A stretch of DNA of 12,729 nucleotides from Candidatus Poseidoniales archaeon (GTDB lineage Archaea; Thermoplasmatota; Poseidoniia; Poseidoniales; Poseidoniaceae): NCBI GenBank assembly GCA_012959845.1, contig DUCL01000197.1, positions 1,262-13,990 on the forward strand, written 5' to 3'. The notes under the pieces were generated by a model, which was given only the letters and a program-made list of their open reading frames with translations, did not search any database and had not been told where the DNA came from. Positions 1-9,200 of this stretch are shown one piece after another. Position 1 is the first letter of the stretch; every line of letters begins with the position of its first letter. A program made the translations under genes and the position numbers.

Positions 1-540
1 TGGCTTAGTGTTGAATTGTGTAAGAGAGAATTGGTTGGCAAAGAGATGCCGAAACTATTCGGTGTGGAGGATTCAGGGCACGTCGTCTTACCAAGTCGTC
101 ATCCTCAATTAGAAGATCACTGGTCTTTGGTAGGAGATGGTGCTGCAACACTTGTTTCCTATTTGTTGGCTAAATCTTGTATCGGAAATACAGAGATGAT
201 TAGAGGTTGGAAAAAGCGTGTCTCAGTTTCAAATGTAGACAGAACCCTATGGGATGGCAGAAATCAATTATCTGATGATGTTGCAAATGTTGCATTTACT
301 GGGTTGAATAAACTCGGAGAAATAACTCATTGGAATCGACATGGTTTGGATGGTGAAGAGAATCTAATGTTAATTGAAGCGTTATTGGACGATTGCCCAC
401 TTTCTCTTGGAATTCGTAATTCTGGGACTCAAGCGAAAATTAATGTTTCACTGAGATTGGGAATTGGTTTGGATAATTCGGGGATGGAAAATATTCTTGG
501 TGAAATATCATCTCTTCTTTCAAACAAGATGTGCTTGTGA
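1..540 (+). CDS. Phosphohexomutase (phosphoglucomutase/phosphomannomutase family), C-terminal part only
   Basis: The frame is open from the first base and ends in TGA at 538-540, so this is a gene truncated by the window start; about 179 residues remain. Members of this alpha-D-phosphohexomutase family move a phosphate between C1 and C6 of hexose phosphates in the cytoplasm. Visible signatures are FGVEDSGH (about nt 55-81), matching the sugar-binding GGExSGH loop of domain 3, followed by the expected GDGA stretch (nt 133-144), and RNSGTQAK near nt 415-438, matching the C-terminal phosphate-binding RxSGTEPK loop of domain 4. The Glu-Pro of that loop is replaced by Gln-Ala. The catalytic serine and metal-binding DGDxDR lie upstream and cannot be checked, so the sugar preference (glucose, mannose or glucosamine phosphate) is undecided. 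It converges on the membrane-protein gene with a 2-base gap. Confidence 0.82.
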   Translation, partial: WLSVELCKRELVGKEMPKLFGVEDSGHVVLPSRHPQLEDHWSLVGDGAATLVSYLLAKSCIGNTEMIRGWKKRVSVSNVDRTLWDGRNQLSDDVANVAFTGLNKLGEITHWNRHGLDGEENLMLIEALLDDCPLSLGIRNSGTQAKINVSLRLGIGLDNSGMENILGEISSLLSNKMCL

Positions 541-542
541 AA

Positions 543-3500
543 TCAATCTTCAGACAAATGGCCTTCGTAAGTTTGAGTTAGGTATGTAATGGTTCCAAGC
601 AATACTGCTGAACCAAATAGGACGATGAGAATCGCACCGATGCCGGCACCGGAAATGAAGAATATTCCTCCGAACAATAATCCAAGAAGTAAATCGGATG
701 CTCCGATAATTCTCCAGCCTTTACGCAATGTTAGGATGCCGCTAACCCACGCGGTGGCGCTGAGAGCGAATGCTGCAATGATGACGAATAGTAAATTACT
801 CATTGCAAATACTGCCGGTAATATTAGCATGTGACTGGCCCAAAGTCCCGATGTAAGCCAAAGTCCTTTGCGAGAAATTACCGTCCATGCTGAGAAAATA
901 ACTGAAATAATTCCAAATGTTAATACGATTTCTGACAAAACAAATTGGGTTGATATGGATAGTAAATCTGGTAGCCAAAACAAGGTGGCGAAAACCATCA
1001 ATGGGGCAACCAACCACGCGGTTAACACTGCGGCTGGTTGAGTCCAATTCACTCCTCTGCGAATTGTTAATACCGCAGCAATAATTCCTGCTGGTCCAAA
1101 TGATAGTAATGAGGCCATCATTACCCAAGCACTGCGTCCTGCTGCACCTCTGTGGTCTGGAAGTTGACGCGATAGACGTTGTGCTTCTACCCAATCAAAC
1201 AATAATACTGCTATCAGGATTAAAACTTCCATAACCAATAGTGGAAGAGTCCAAGACATGAATTGCGAATAAGCAAATGGATCTGTTTGTAGTGGAATAG
1301 GAACCTCTCCACCGACTAATAATGCCAATATTCTGTCCAAAGCAAATAAGTAAATCACGCCCTCCAAAGCATTTGGAATACGTATTCCAAGGTCGTTTCT
1401 TCCCATTAAGCCTACTCCAGCGAGTACCGCTAGCCCAGAAAATAATAGTAATAGGTGATAGGTTTCCTCAAGAGTTACTACCGATTGAGATACTCTTCCT
1501 GCAATATGAACTAACACTAAACCGACCATTGAGATAGCTACAGGTAATTCAATCCCCATAATATCGGGAAGGCGCAAACCGATTTGATTTGCTCTTAGAC
1601 GTGATAATGTGATGAATAGAATTGATACTGCTACACTGAATCCTAAGGCGAGGAAACCTCCTGCAGTAGTAAATGAAAACCATGTTGATACCAATATTGT
1701 AACCGCTAAGAAAGTCATTACAACTGTTGGCCGATGATGGATATCTCCAATTTCTAAATCATATTTTCCGATAGACCCTGAACGCTTTGAACGCTTGCGC
1801 TGTTTTTCTATTAACTCTAACATTTGAGTATCAATCATTCGCAAATTGGACTTATTATCTAACTGATTGTTGCTGCTGGAATCTGCTTGTGTTTGCTCTG
1901 ATGTTTGCAATAACTCTTGCATAAGTTGTTGTTTTCGCTCAATTTCTGCAATTCTGTCTTCTTTTCTTGCAAGCGCTTGCAAACCTGAACGAACCTCTCC
2001 TTGGAATGCCAAATATGCGCCAGAACCCATGAAGGCTACAAGTGTTAGAATATCGACTATTGCGACCCCTTCCGCTCTTCCAGCAAGCCCCATCATTACG
2101 ATTAAGGAAATTGCTGCTATTGCTGGCGGTAACATCTTCTCAACCTTTGCTGCTCTTCGCAAGTATAGTACCAAGCCAACATATGAAACAAATACTAATA
2201 TCAAGAGATTACTTGTTGCATCTGGTAACATCTCTATTCCAGATAGATCTTGTTGATTAAGAGGCTTTAGAGCAATTACAATGAATAGTCCTGCAAGAAG
2301 TCCCATCATCAAAGAAAGCAATTGTCCTGGTAACGCCTCAGCCGCTTCAATTTCTGCTAAATGGACTTCGTCTTTACGCATATTATCTCCATGAAGAAGA
2401 AGTAGTAAACTTGCGATTACGAGGAAGGTTGCAAATATTCCTCCAAATCCAAATGAGTATGAGAGAATTATTGCAAAAACTCCCCATATGGTCATCAAAG
2501 TACGAGGTTTTCCATCATGCTTGCCAATTAATACCATGTATGAATGTGAGATTAATAGAGCACCCAATGTCCACAACATTCCGAATGCAGGTAATGCACC
2601 GGGACGAGCGATTGCCCACACTGTGAATACGCTAATGATAAAACTCATATTCCATAATTTTAGCAATCCTGAATCTCTCATTCTAGCGCCAATTTCCGAT
2701 AAACCAAGTAGGCGCGCTGCGAGATTTATTCCAACACCACCCTGTTTTACATTAACAGAAACTTGCTGAATAACAAGAACTCCTAGCCAAATTGCTAAAT
2801 CCCATTGTTCAATACTAATTGGAATAAAATCAGAAGATATCAAACGACTTTCAGCATTGGTAGCGAATATCAATAACCAAGCCCAAGGCGCTAATACTGC
2901 AACTCCTGCGATTGAAGGTGAATCCCTACGCAGGGCTAAAAATGCGAGTCCACCCCAAACAAATCCTTGTGATATCAATAATGTTCGAGCACCAGTTCCA
3001 GAATCATTTGCTGGAATTAACAGAGTTAGAAGAATGATAATAGCAAGCCCACCCATCCATAATACGTGGTCTGACACTACGGTTTGATTTCTCAATAGAA
3101 CTGTACTTGTCAATATTGAAGTGAAAACTGCATAAAGTGTATATGATTGTAATCCCCAAGGTAATTCGATTGAAAAGGTGTCAGAAGTGAGTAGTACTAA
3201 CATGCCGAGAAGCAATGGCGCTGGCAATATTACATAGGGCACAATTTGTGACCATTCAACTCCTCTGACCACCAGATAGGATGCTGTAAAAGCGGTAATT
3301 AGCAAGACCAATTGTGCGATAGCATAACCGGTTTCTAATCGATGTGCAGCAATAGCCAATAAAGCCCCAAACATCCCCAAACTAACCGATACCGCCCATA
3401 GTCCCGGTTTACCTAATCCAAGTGCATTCAAGCCATCTGAAAACCAATTATCTGCTTTTACGAAATGTGCTGCCATGGCTGCATTGGTTCCAGTGACTCC

Positions 3501-4454
3501 AGCCATTAGCAGGAATAGAAGTAAATCATCATCAAATGACAATATTTCTAATCCAAATAGATTCCAACCACTTGAAATCGCATGGACACCAATCCACAAA
3601 TAGGATACTGCAATTCCTAATGATGCTAAATTACCAGAATTTCTTAATATCGCAAGACCATGGAAAATCAATGTTCCCAAACCGATCATTGCGGCAATTC
3701 CCACTTCACCATAAATCGCTCCTGTTGCACTTCCAACCACCATCAATACAATTGTTGCTTGGGCGGCGATTGCATCTTCATTATGACGTTGCGCAATTGC
3801 GATATTGAATCCAACCAATGTCAATAGGGCAATTCCTAATGTTTGAGATGAGCCGATTGGAGATGAATCAAACCAACCCCAGTGCCAAATATCGAGCATC
3901 AATCCGTACAATAATTTCATTGAAATGATAACCCATGTAACACCGAGTAATCTCATGTGATTTTTTGGAATCCAATTTTCACCGCAAAATAATCCGAATA
4001 TCGCCATCGATACGAGTCCGAATAAACTTAGAAGTGGGGGGATCTCTGGATTGGTCCCTATTAACGCCCCTATCATCGTCCAAATGACAATCATTGCAAC
4101 CATCATACCTTTACTGAGTTGCTTTTCACCGTGTACTGCAATATCTGTTACAGTATCAAGTTCGTTGGGACTAGAAACTGTCCCATCGCGTTGGATTGCG
4201 CCTGGCTGGTTGCTAGGGGCATCGCCGCGACTGAAAATCTCAGTCATTTGTCCAACCGCAATATCTTGCTCCACATCTTCTTTGGGCTGTGGAATTACTT
4301 CGGCTTGAGAAGGTGCTTCCGGCTCATCATTGGAAACCATAAACGATGAGATGTCTAATCCCTTAGCGCGGTCAAAATTCTTCTTTCGAAGTAGGTCATT
4401 TGGATCGGACTGACGAGGCGGGGCGGCTTTTTCACCCTCTCCCTCTTCACTCAT
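543..4454 (-). CDS. Giant polytopic membrane protein of unknown function (1303 aa)
   Basis: I do not recognise this gene. The first ~112 residues are hydrophilic and acidic/Pro-rich (cytoplasmic by inference), with a basic patch RKKNFDRAKG at 23-32. Hydrophobic segments then follow closely from ~116 to 817 (about 24). A charged linker at ~828-908 has heptad-like RKEDRIAEIERKQQLMQEL, a Ser/Asn/Gln-rich stretch and a basic KQRKRSKRSG motif, predicting a cytoplasmic coiled coil. About 12 more hydrophobic segments run from ~911 to 1292, and the protein ends in a short polar tail. There is no signal peptide and no nucleotide-binding or catalytic motif that I can see. The alternating layout resembles large bacterial multi-spanning families of unknown role (DUF2339-like in appearance only). 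The ATG at 4454 is firm: an in-frame TGA lies about 30 bases upstream with no other start between. It is transcribed away from pckA. Confidence 0.88.
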   Translation of the reverse strand: MSEEGEGEKAAPPRQSDPNDLLRKKNFDRAKGLDISSFMVSNDEPEAPSQAEVIPQPKEDVEQDIAVGQMTEIFSRGDAPSNQPGAIQRDGTVSSPNELDTVTDIAVHGEKQLSKGMMVAMIVIWTMIGALIGTNPEIPPLLSLFGLVSMAIFGLFCGENWIPKNHMRLLGVTWVIISMKLLYGLMLDIWHWGWFDSSPIGSSQTLGIALLTLVGFNIAIAQRHNEDAIAAQATIVLMVVGSATGAIYGEVGIAAMIGLGTLIFHGLAILRNSGNLASLGIAVSYLWIGVHAISSGWNLFGLEILSFDDDLLLFLLMAGVTGTNAAMAAHFVKADNWFSDGLNALGLGKPGLWAVSVSLGMFGALLAIAAHRLETGYAIAQLVLLITAFTASYLVVRGVEWSQIVPYVILPAPLLLGMLVLLTSDTFSIELPWGLQSYTLYAVFTSILTSTVLLRNQTVVSDHVLWMGGLAIIILLTLLIPANDSGTGARTLLISQGFVWGGLAFLALRRDSPSIAGVAVLAPWAWLLIFATNAESRLISSDFIPISIEQWDLAIWLGVLVIQQVSVNVKQGGVGINLAARLLGLSEIGARMRDSGLLKLWNMSFIISVFTVWAIARPGALPAFGMLWTLGALLISHSYMVLIGKHDGKPRTLMTIWGVFAIILSYSFGFGGIFATFLVIASLLLLLHGDNMRKDEVHLAEIEAAEALPGQLLSLMMGLLAGLFIVIALKPLNQQDLSGIEMLPDATSNLLILVFVSYVGLVLYLRRAAKVEKMLPPAIAAISLIVMMGLAGRAEGVAIVDILTLVAFMGSGAYLAFQGEVRSGLQALARKEDRIAEIERKQQLMQELLQTSEQTQADSSSNNQLDNKSNLRMIDTQMLELIEKQRKRSKRSGSIGKYDLEIGDIHHRPTVVMTFLAVTILVSTWFSFTTAGGFLALGFSVAVSILFITLSRLRANQIGLRLPDIMGIELPVAISMVGLVLVHIAGRVSQSVVTLEETYHLLLLFSGLAVLAGVGLMGRNDLGIRIPNALEGVIYLFALDRILALLVGGEVPIPLQTDPFAYSQFMSWTLPLLVMEVLILIAVLLFDWVEAQRLSRQLPDHRGAAGRSAWVMMASLLSFGPAGIIAAVLTIRRGVNWTQPAAVLTAWLVAPLMVFATLFWLPDLLSISTQFVLSEIVLTFGIISVIFSAWTVISRKGLWLTSGLWASHMLILPAVFAMSNLLFVIIAAFALSATAWVSGILTLRKGWRIIGASDLLLGLLFGGIFFISGAGIGAILIVLFGSAVLLGTITYLTQTYEGHLSED

Positions 4455-4641
4455 GGCATAGCCATGAACGGATTCCCCCCTTCAACTCTTGTGAGATTAT
4501 TGTAACATTACTTCCGCTTCATTCCTCACTACTTGGATGACGTGAAATACTGCTTTGAAAATGATTGAGAGGTCTTTTTGCAGCGATTTTGAACATGATT
4601 GCGACCAAAAGGGACAAAGAGGGTCGGCAGAAGGCCTGCTC
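4455..4641. promoter_or_regulatory. Divergent control region between the 1303-aa membrane protein gene and pckA
   Basis: This spacer must carry the start signals of both flanking genes. An AT-rich element GATTATTGTAA at 4495-4505 reads TTACAATAATC on the minus strand, about 41-51 bases before the membrane-protein ATG, a plausible archaeal TATA position for a roughly 20-base leader. It overlaps a short inverted repeat GTAA-CA-TTAC at 4502-4511. The minus-strand leader contains a G6 run (4475-4480 as C6 on the plus strand) and an out-of-frame four-codon ORF whose stop overlaps the main start. No convincing TATA box was found for pckA. Bases 4561-4641 could alternatively be coding, as an in-frame N-terminal extension of pckA. 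All promoter assignments are inference. Confidence 0.35.
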
Positions 4642-4650
4642 ATGGCAGGC
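4634..4650 (+). repeat. Hairpin enclosing the probable pckA start codon
   Basis: A perfect 6-bp inverted repeat, GCCTGC and GCAGGC, flanks a 5-base loop TCATG that contains the ATG chosen as the pckA start. If transcribed as part of a leader, this stem would present or hide the start codon. No strong Shine-Dalgarno sequence lies just upstream. The repeat is seen directly; a regulatory role is inference, and a 6-bp stem can occur by chance. Confidence 0.4.
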
Positions 4651-6243
4651 ACCATCGGGACTCCCTCGGGAGACCTCTCGCAAAACGGGATTAGCCCCTC
4701 CGGATTAGTTCACTGGAACCTTGAAGCAAAGGCTCTAATTGAAATTGCACATCAACGCGGAGAAGGTGTTTACAGCGCTCACAAGGCATTAGTTACCGAA
4801 ACAGGAGAGAGAACAGGGCGTTCTCCGAATGACAAATTCATTGTCGATGAACCTTCTACTTGCAATGATGTAAACTGGGGAGATGTCAATATTTCATGCG
4901 ATGAGGATACATTCCAAAGAATGCGTGCAAAGGTGATTGAATATTTATCTGCACAAGAGGGGCTTTTTGTTCAAGATCTATATTGTGGCGCCGACTTTTC
5001 AGAGGCTTTACCAATCCGAGTAATCAATCAAACAGCATGGCATAATGCATTTGCACGTAATATGTTCATCCGTCCAAGCGAGGAACAACTTGAGAATCAT
5101 CAACCAAAGTTCACTGTCTTCCATGCACCTCATTTTGAAGCCGATGCAGAAAAAGATGGTTTGAATTCACAATGTTTTGTAATCGTCAATTATGCCGCAA
5201 AGGAAGTCATCATCGGCGGAACACGATATGCTGGCGAGGTCAAGAAATCTATTTTCTCAGTAATGAATCTCATTCTACCAAAGAAAGGCATCCTGCCTAT
5301 GCACTGCTCTGCGAATACAACAGGCGAGAATACCGCTATTTTCTTTGGACTTTCAGGTACTGGAAAAACAACTCTATCCGCAGACCCTAAGCGCGCACTT
5401 ATTGGTGATGATGAACATGGATGGGGCAGTAATGGTGTTTTCAATTTTGAAGGTGGCTGTTATGCTAAACTAATCGATTTATCTGATGAAGATGAGCCAG
5501 CAATATTTGCAACAACTCGCAAATTTGGTAGTGTATTAGAAAATGTTGTTTTGGATGAAGAAGGAGTTCCTGATTTCACTGACACTTCCAAGACTCAGAA
5601 CACACGCGGCTCTTATCCAATTGAATTTATTGAAAATAGGACAATGGATTCAAAGGGTGGCCATCCACAAAATGTTATTTTCCTAACCTGTGATGCATTC
5701 GGAGTATTGCCGCCTATCTCTCGTCTCTCGCCATCCCAAGCAGCATACCATTTCATCTCAGGATATACAGCAAAAGTTGCTGGAACAGAGATTGGCGTTA
5801 AGGAACCGCAAGCAACATTCTCCGCTTGTTTCGGAGAACCATTCATGCCTATGCACCCAGGTGTATATGCTGATTTATTATCATTGAAGATGGCTGAACA
5901 TGGAGCTAATGCATGGCTTATCAATACCGGTTGGTCCGGTGGTGCATATGGTGTAGGAAAGAGGATGAAGATTCGTTACACTAGAGCAATGCTCAACGCT
6001 GCATTGGATGGAGAATTAGATGATGTTGCATATGTAGTTGATTCTCGCTTCGGATTTGAAGTTCCAACCACTTGCCCTGGCGTTCCTGAAGAAATCCTTC
6101 AACCGCGTAATACTTGGACTGATAAGGATGATTTTGATGCAACGGCGGATAAGTTAGCGAATATGTTCTTAGCGAATTTCGGCCGCTATGAAGACGGTGT
6201 TTCCGACGCGGTCAATTCTGCGGCTCCAACTCCTCAAGATTGA
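4642..6243 (+). CDS. pckA: Phosphoenolpyruvate carboxykinase (ATP), EC 4.1.1.49
   Basis: It catalyses oxaloacetate + ATP to PEP + CO2 + ADP, the committing step of gluconeogenesis, in the cytoplasm. From Met at 4642 it is 533 residues, close to E. coli PckA (540). Family motifs, in order (this numbering): TGRSPNDKF at 58-66 (substrate Arg60), YAGEVKK at 196-202 (metal-ligand lysine pair), MHCSAN at 220-225 (metal-ligand His), P-loop GLSGTGKTTLS at 236-246 with Lys242, GDDEHGW at 255-261 (kinase-2 Asp), RGSYPIEF from Arg322, and the conserved INTGWSGGAYGVGKR. No key residue is missing, so the enzyme should be active. The start was chosen because it places the conserved 'GIS' segment 18 residues in, as in E. 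coli; in-frame ATG 4561 and TTG 4555 would add 27-29 unconserved residues. The ATP type is bacterial-like, whereas several archaea use the unrelated-in-detail GTP type. The 3' end overlaps the convergent gene by 32 bases. Confidence 0.96.
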   Translation: MAGTIGTPSGDLSQNGISPSGLVHWNLEAKALIEIAHQRGEGVYSAHKALVTETGERTGRSPNDKFIVDEPSTCNDVNWGDVNISCDEDTFQRMRAKVIEYLSAQEGLFVQDLYCGADFSEALPIRVINQTAWHNAFARNMFIRPSEEQLENHQPKFTVFHAPHFEADAEKDGLNSQCFVIVNYAAKEVIIGGTRYAGEVKKSIFSVMNLILPKKGILPMHCSANTTGENTAIFFGLSGTGKTTLSADPKRALIGDDEHGWGSNGVFNFEGGCYAKLIDLSDEDEPAIFATTRKFGSVLENVVLDEEGVPDFTDTSKTQNTRGSYPIEFIENRTMDSKGGHPQNVIFLTCDAFGVLPPISRLSPSQAAYHFISGYTAKVAGTEIGVKEPQATFSACFGEPFMPMHPGVYADLLSLKMAEHGANAWLINTGWSGGAYGVGKRMKIRYTRAMLNAALDGELDDVAYVVDSRFGFEVPTTCPGVPEEILQPRNTWTDKDDFDATADKLANMFLANFGRYEDGVSDAVNSAAPTPQD

Positions 6244-9200
6244 AGACCGAATTGTGGTCTTCCTGATTGAATTCCGGCTCTACTTGTTGCCACATTTCAT
6301 CTTGTTTATTGAGGTCATTGGTAATTTTATTATCGCTATTGCGAACTAATATTATTGTTATTACAAGAACGAGAAGAATGATTGCAAATGCTCCATAAAA
6401 AATAAAATCGCTGACCTTTGAATCATCAGCACCCCATTTGAGCACACTTATATCAAATTCATACTCTACTTCTGAAAATGCTTGACCGCCTTCTGGCTCG
6501 GTTACTTCTACCGCTATTGTATGCGATAAACGGGATGGTTCAAAGATTAGAGAACTGCCGTGACCACTATTTATCACGCCATCCAAGTACCAATTGATGC
6601 TCATCAAATTTAAATCCATTTCTGAATCGACGACATTGGCATAGCAAACGAATTTATTCAAATCCTCATCAAACCATTCGCAACTAATATTTGCTGTTGG
6701 CGGTACATTGGAGACATTATATTCATGTACTACTGAATGTGATAATCCCCCTGTATCGGTAACTATAATTTCAAAAATATGTGGTCCCGATTCCCTAGCA
6801 TAGAAATATTGCCTCAAGTCATGAGTTAGCGGCACTCCGGTGGAATTTAATATTTCAACCCCATTATCCATCAATGTAAATGTGGCCTCACTATTGTCCC
6901 AAGGAAGATAATAATCATATGAAAAAAGATCATTTCCCAAATATTCTCCTTCAACGAACTCAGTTTTTGCCAATGTTGATTCAAATGATGGTTTGAGATT
7001 TTCGATTTCATAGCTGATATTGAACGATTCAGTTGGATAAGTATCATTATAATAGTTCACCTGGATTACTTTACTATGGATGCCAGGGTAATTTCCTTCC
7101 TCCAAATCGTAAAATATACTATCATAAATCATTTGATTATTATTGGTAGCATAGGCTAAATTCTTCACTTCATCTGAAGTACCTTGGCGCCAATGTATTT
7201 TGTATATCGCCGCTCCAGGATTTTCATAAAGTTGAAGGTCATAGGTGAGTTCTATTATATGACCAATATATTCCGAATCGTTGACTTGCCATCCGATTAA
7301 TATCTTGTCAGATGCCAAAAATTGATCGGATACAACCAATTTTACTAGGTGTTCACCGCTTTGTGAAAAGGAAAAAATGAATATTGAATCAGATGAGTAA
7401 AGTTCACCGTTTACATACCACTGGCAAATCAATTCATCGGCGTGCCAGTCATTGCTATCCAAGCAGGAAAAGATTACACTTTCACCAGTGGTTGAATTAG
7501 TCCCATTATAGCGCAATACCGCATTTGGCGCCTCATTTACCACATGTACTACAAAGGTGGTATTATTAGAGGTAATGCCGCCCTCTAAATCTGCATAAAA
7601 TGATAAATTGTATTGGCCATAGTCTTGGAAATAATGACTTGCAAACATTGTTGGTGCATTGATTTCATTAATTGTTCCATCGCCCCAATCAGCATATAAT
7701 TTCATCACATCCAATTGTTCAACTTGCGCTAAGAAATGCAAATTTAATTGCTGAGAAATTCCGATTTCAAATTCCAACCCAGAAACAATTGTTGGTGAAT
7801 TTTGTGGGTGTATTAGCAATGAAATATTTGCTTGATTATTTTCTTCATTCAATTCTTCTAATGTATCGCCATGGTCTAATCGAACTTCCACTTTATGTGA
7901 ACCGCTGCCAAGGTTTGCAAGTGAAATATGCCAAGTTGAATTTGTGAAGTTTTCGAGTAAATCAAATCGTGAATCAATAAGAAGTCCGTCCAGATAAAGG
8001 CCATGTTCTACACCTTCTGTTACCTTAGTACCTATGTTTGAATAATTTATTGCAATGGTTACATTTTCACCAGAATATCTTATTTTTTGTTGGTCGAACA
8101 GAATTTCATCTATGGCTAAATCGGGGTTAATCTCTTGCCCGATACCAACTTCAATCGAATCTATACCAATCCAATCAACCATTGGATTTTCCAACCACTT
8201 GACCTTTACTCTAAATTCTTCAGAAGAGTCCATGGATGATAAATTGAAAACACTTGTGTCTCGGTCCTTCTTTGCCAACTTAATCTCATCCTCTGAATAA
8301 TTATAGATCACATTGCCTGTAATAGCACTGATTAATTCGACTTCTACTCCTTTCTCAATATCTGAATGATTGCCAACTCCTGGGAAATACCAGTCAATTG
8401 TTAAATTAGAATAATCATGTTGATTCCCTTGTTGATCGTTTGAGTTTTTTATTTGTGATGTATAATCGGCTACATTATGAAATGATTGAAAACCTGGGGC
8501 ATAACCTACATGATCATAATGCGAAATAGTATTATCGCCACTAAAGCCTCTTGCAGCAAGGTCTATCGCATCATCTGTAGGATGAGCAATTGCGGTGAAA
8601 TCCAATTTGCATCTAAGAATGCCGTCTTGGACTAAAGAAAACTTACGGGTGGAATGATCAACAAAAATCCTCCAATCATGAAAATCTTGAGTTGCACTTG
8701 GTTGAGGAATATCAATTACACCAAAAGGGCAATCGATTATTATATTTGTATCATGAAGCGGCACATGGGAATGCAATGTCCCGTTTGGATTTTTTGAGAT
8801 TATAAATTGGAATGGTTCACCATTGTAAATACCGAATATTTTCACACCCCTAGAAGTTGCGGTTACCACCTCTTCCATCCAAACATCAAAATGATAAGTC
8901 CCTTGATTATTCAGTAAGGTTCCTGAAGCAAAATCCATTTGGCAAGAATGGAGATTTGTTGATTGCTGGGTGCTGCCGAAAGAAGCAAAACCATTCGATT
9001 CTAATGCATCGTTTTGGCAATTCCAATTCAAAGGTGCTCCGTTTGATTGGTCGTCAAACCCATCTTCAAAGTCCCATAATACCGGTTGCTGTGGCGATAA
9101 TATTGGCAATATTATGTTATTTGGAATGCCAAGGTTTAGCCATGAACTATTTGATGAAGCTTCCATTGAATTGTTGAAATATTCTGAAGTATTATGGTTG

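Noticed and set aside
1867..2256. Plus-strand open frame of 129 codons opposite the membrane-protein gene
   Set aside because: Its Cys/Ser-rich composition is the antisense shadow of hydrophobic minus-strand codons; no start signal or domain supports it.
5613..5924. Minus-strand open frame of 103 codons inside pckA
   Set aside because: It lies opposite the most conserved part of pckA and has no independent similarity.
6242..6262. Classical intrinsic terminator for pckA
   Set aside because: The stem is perfect, but no T-run follows on either strand, so only a looser 3'-end role is proposed.
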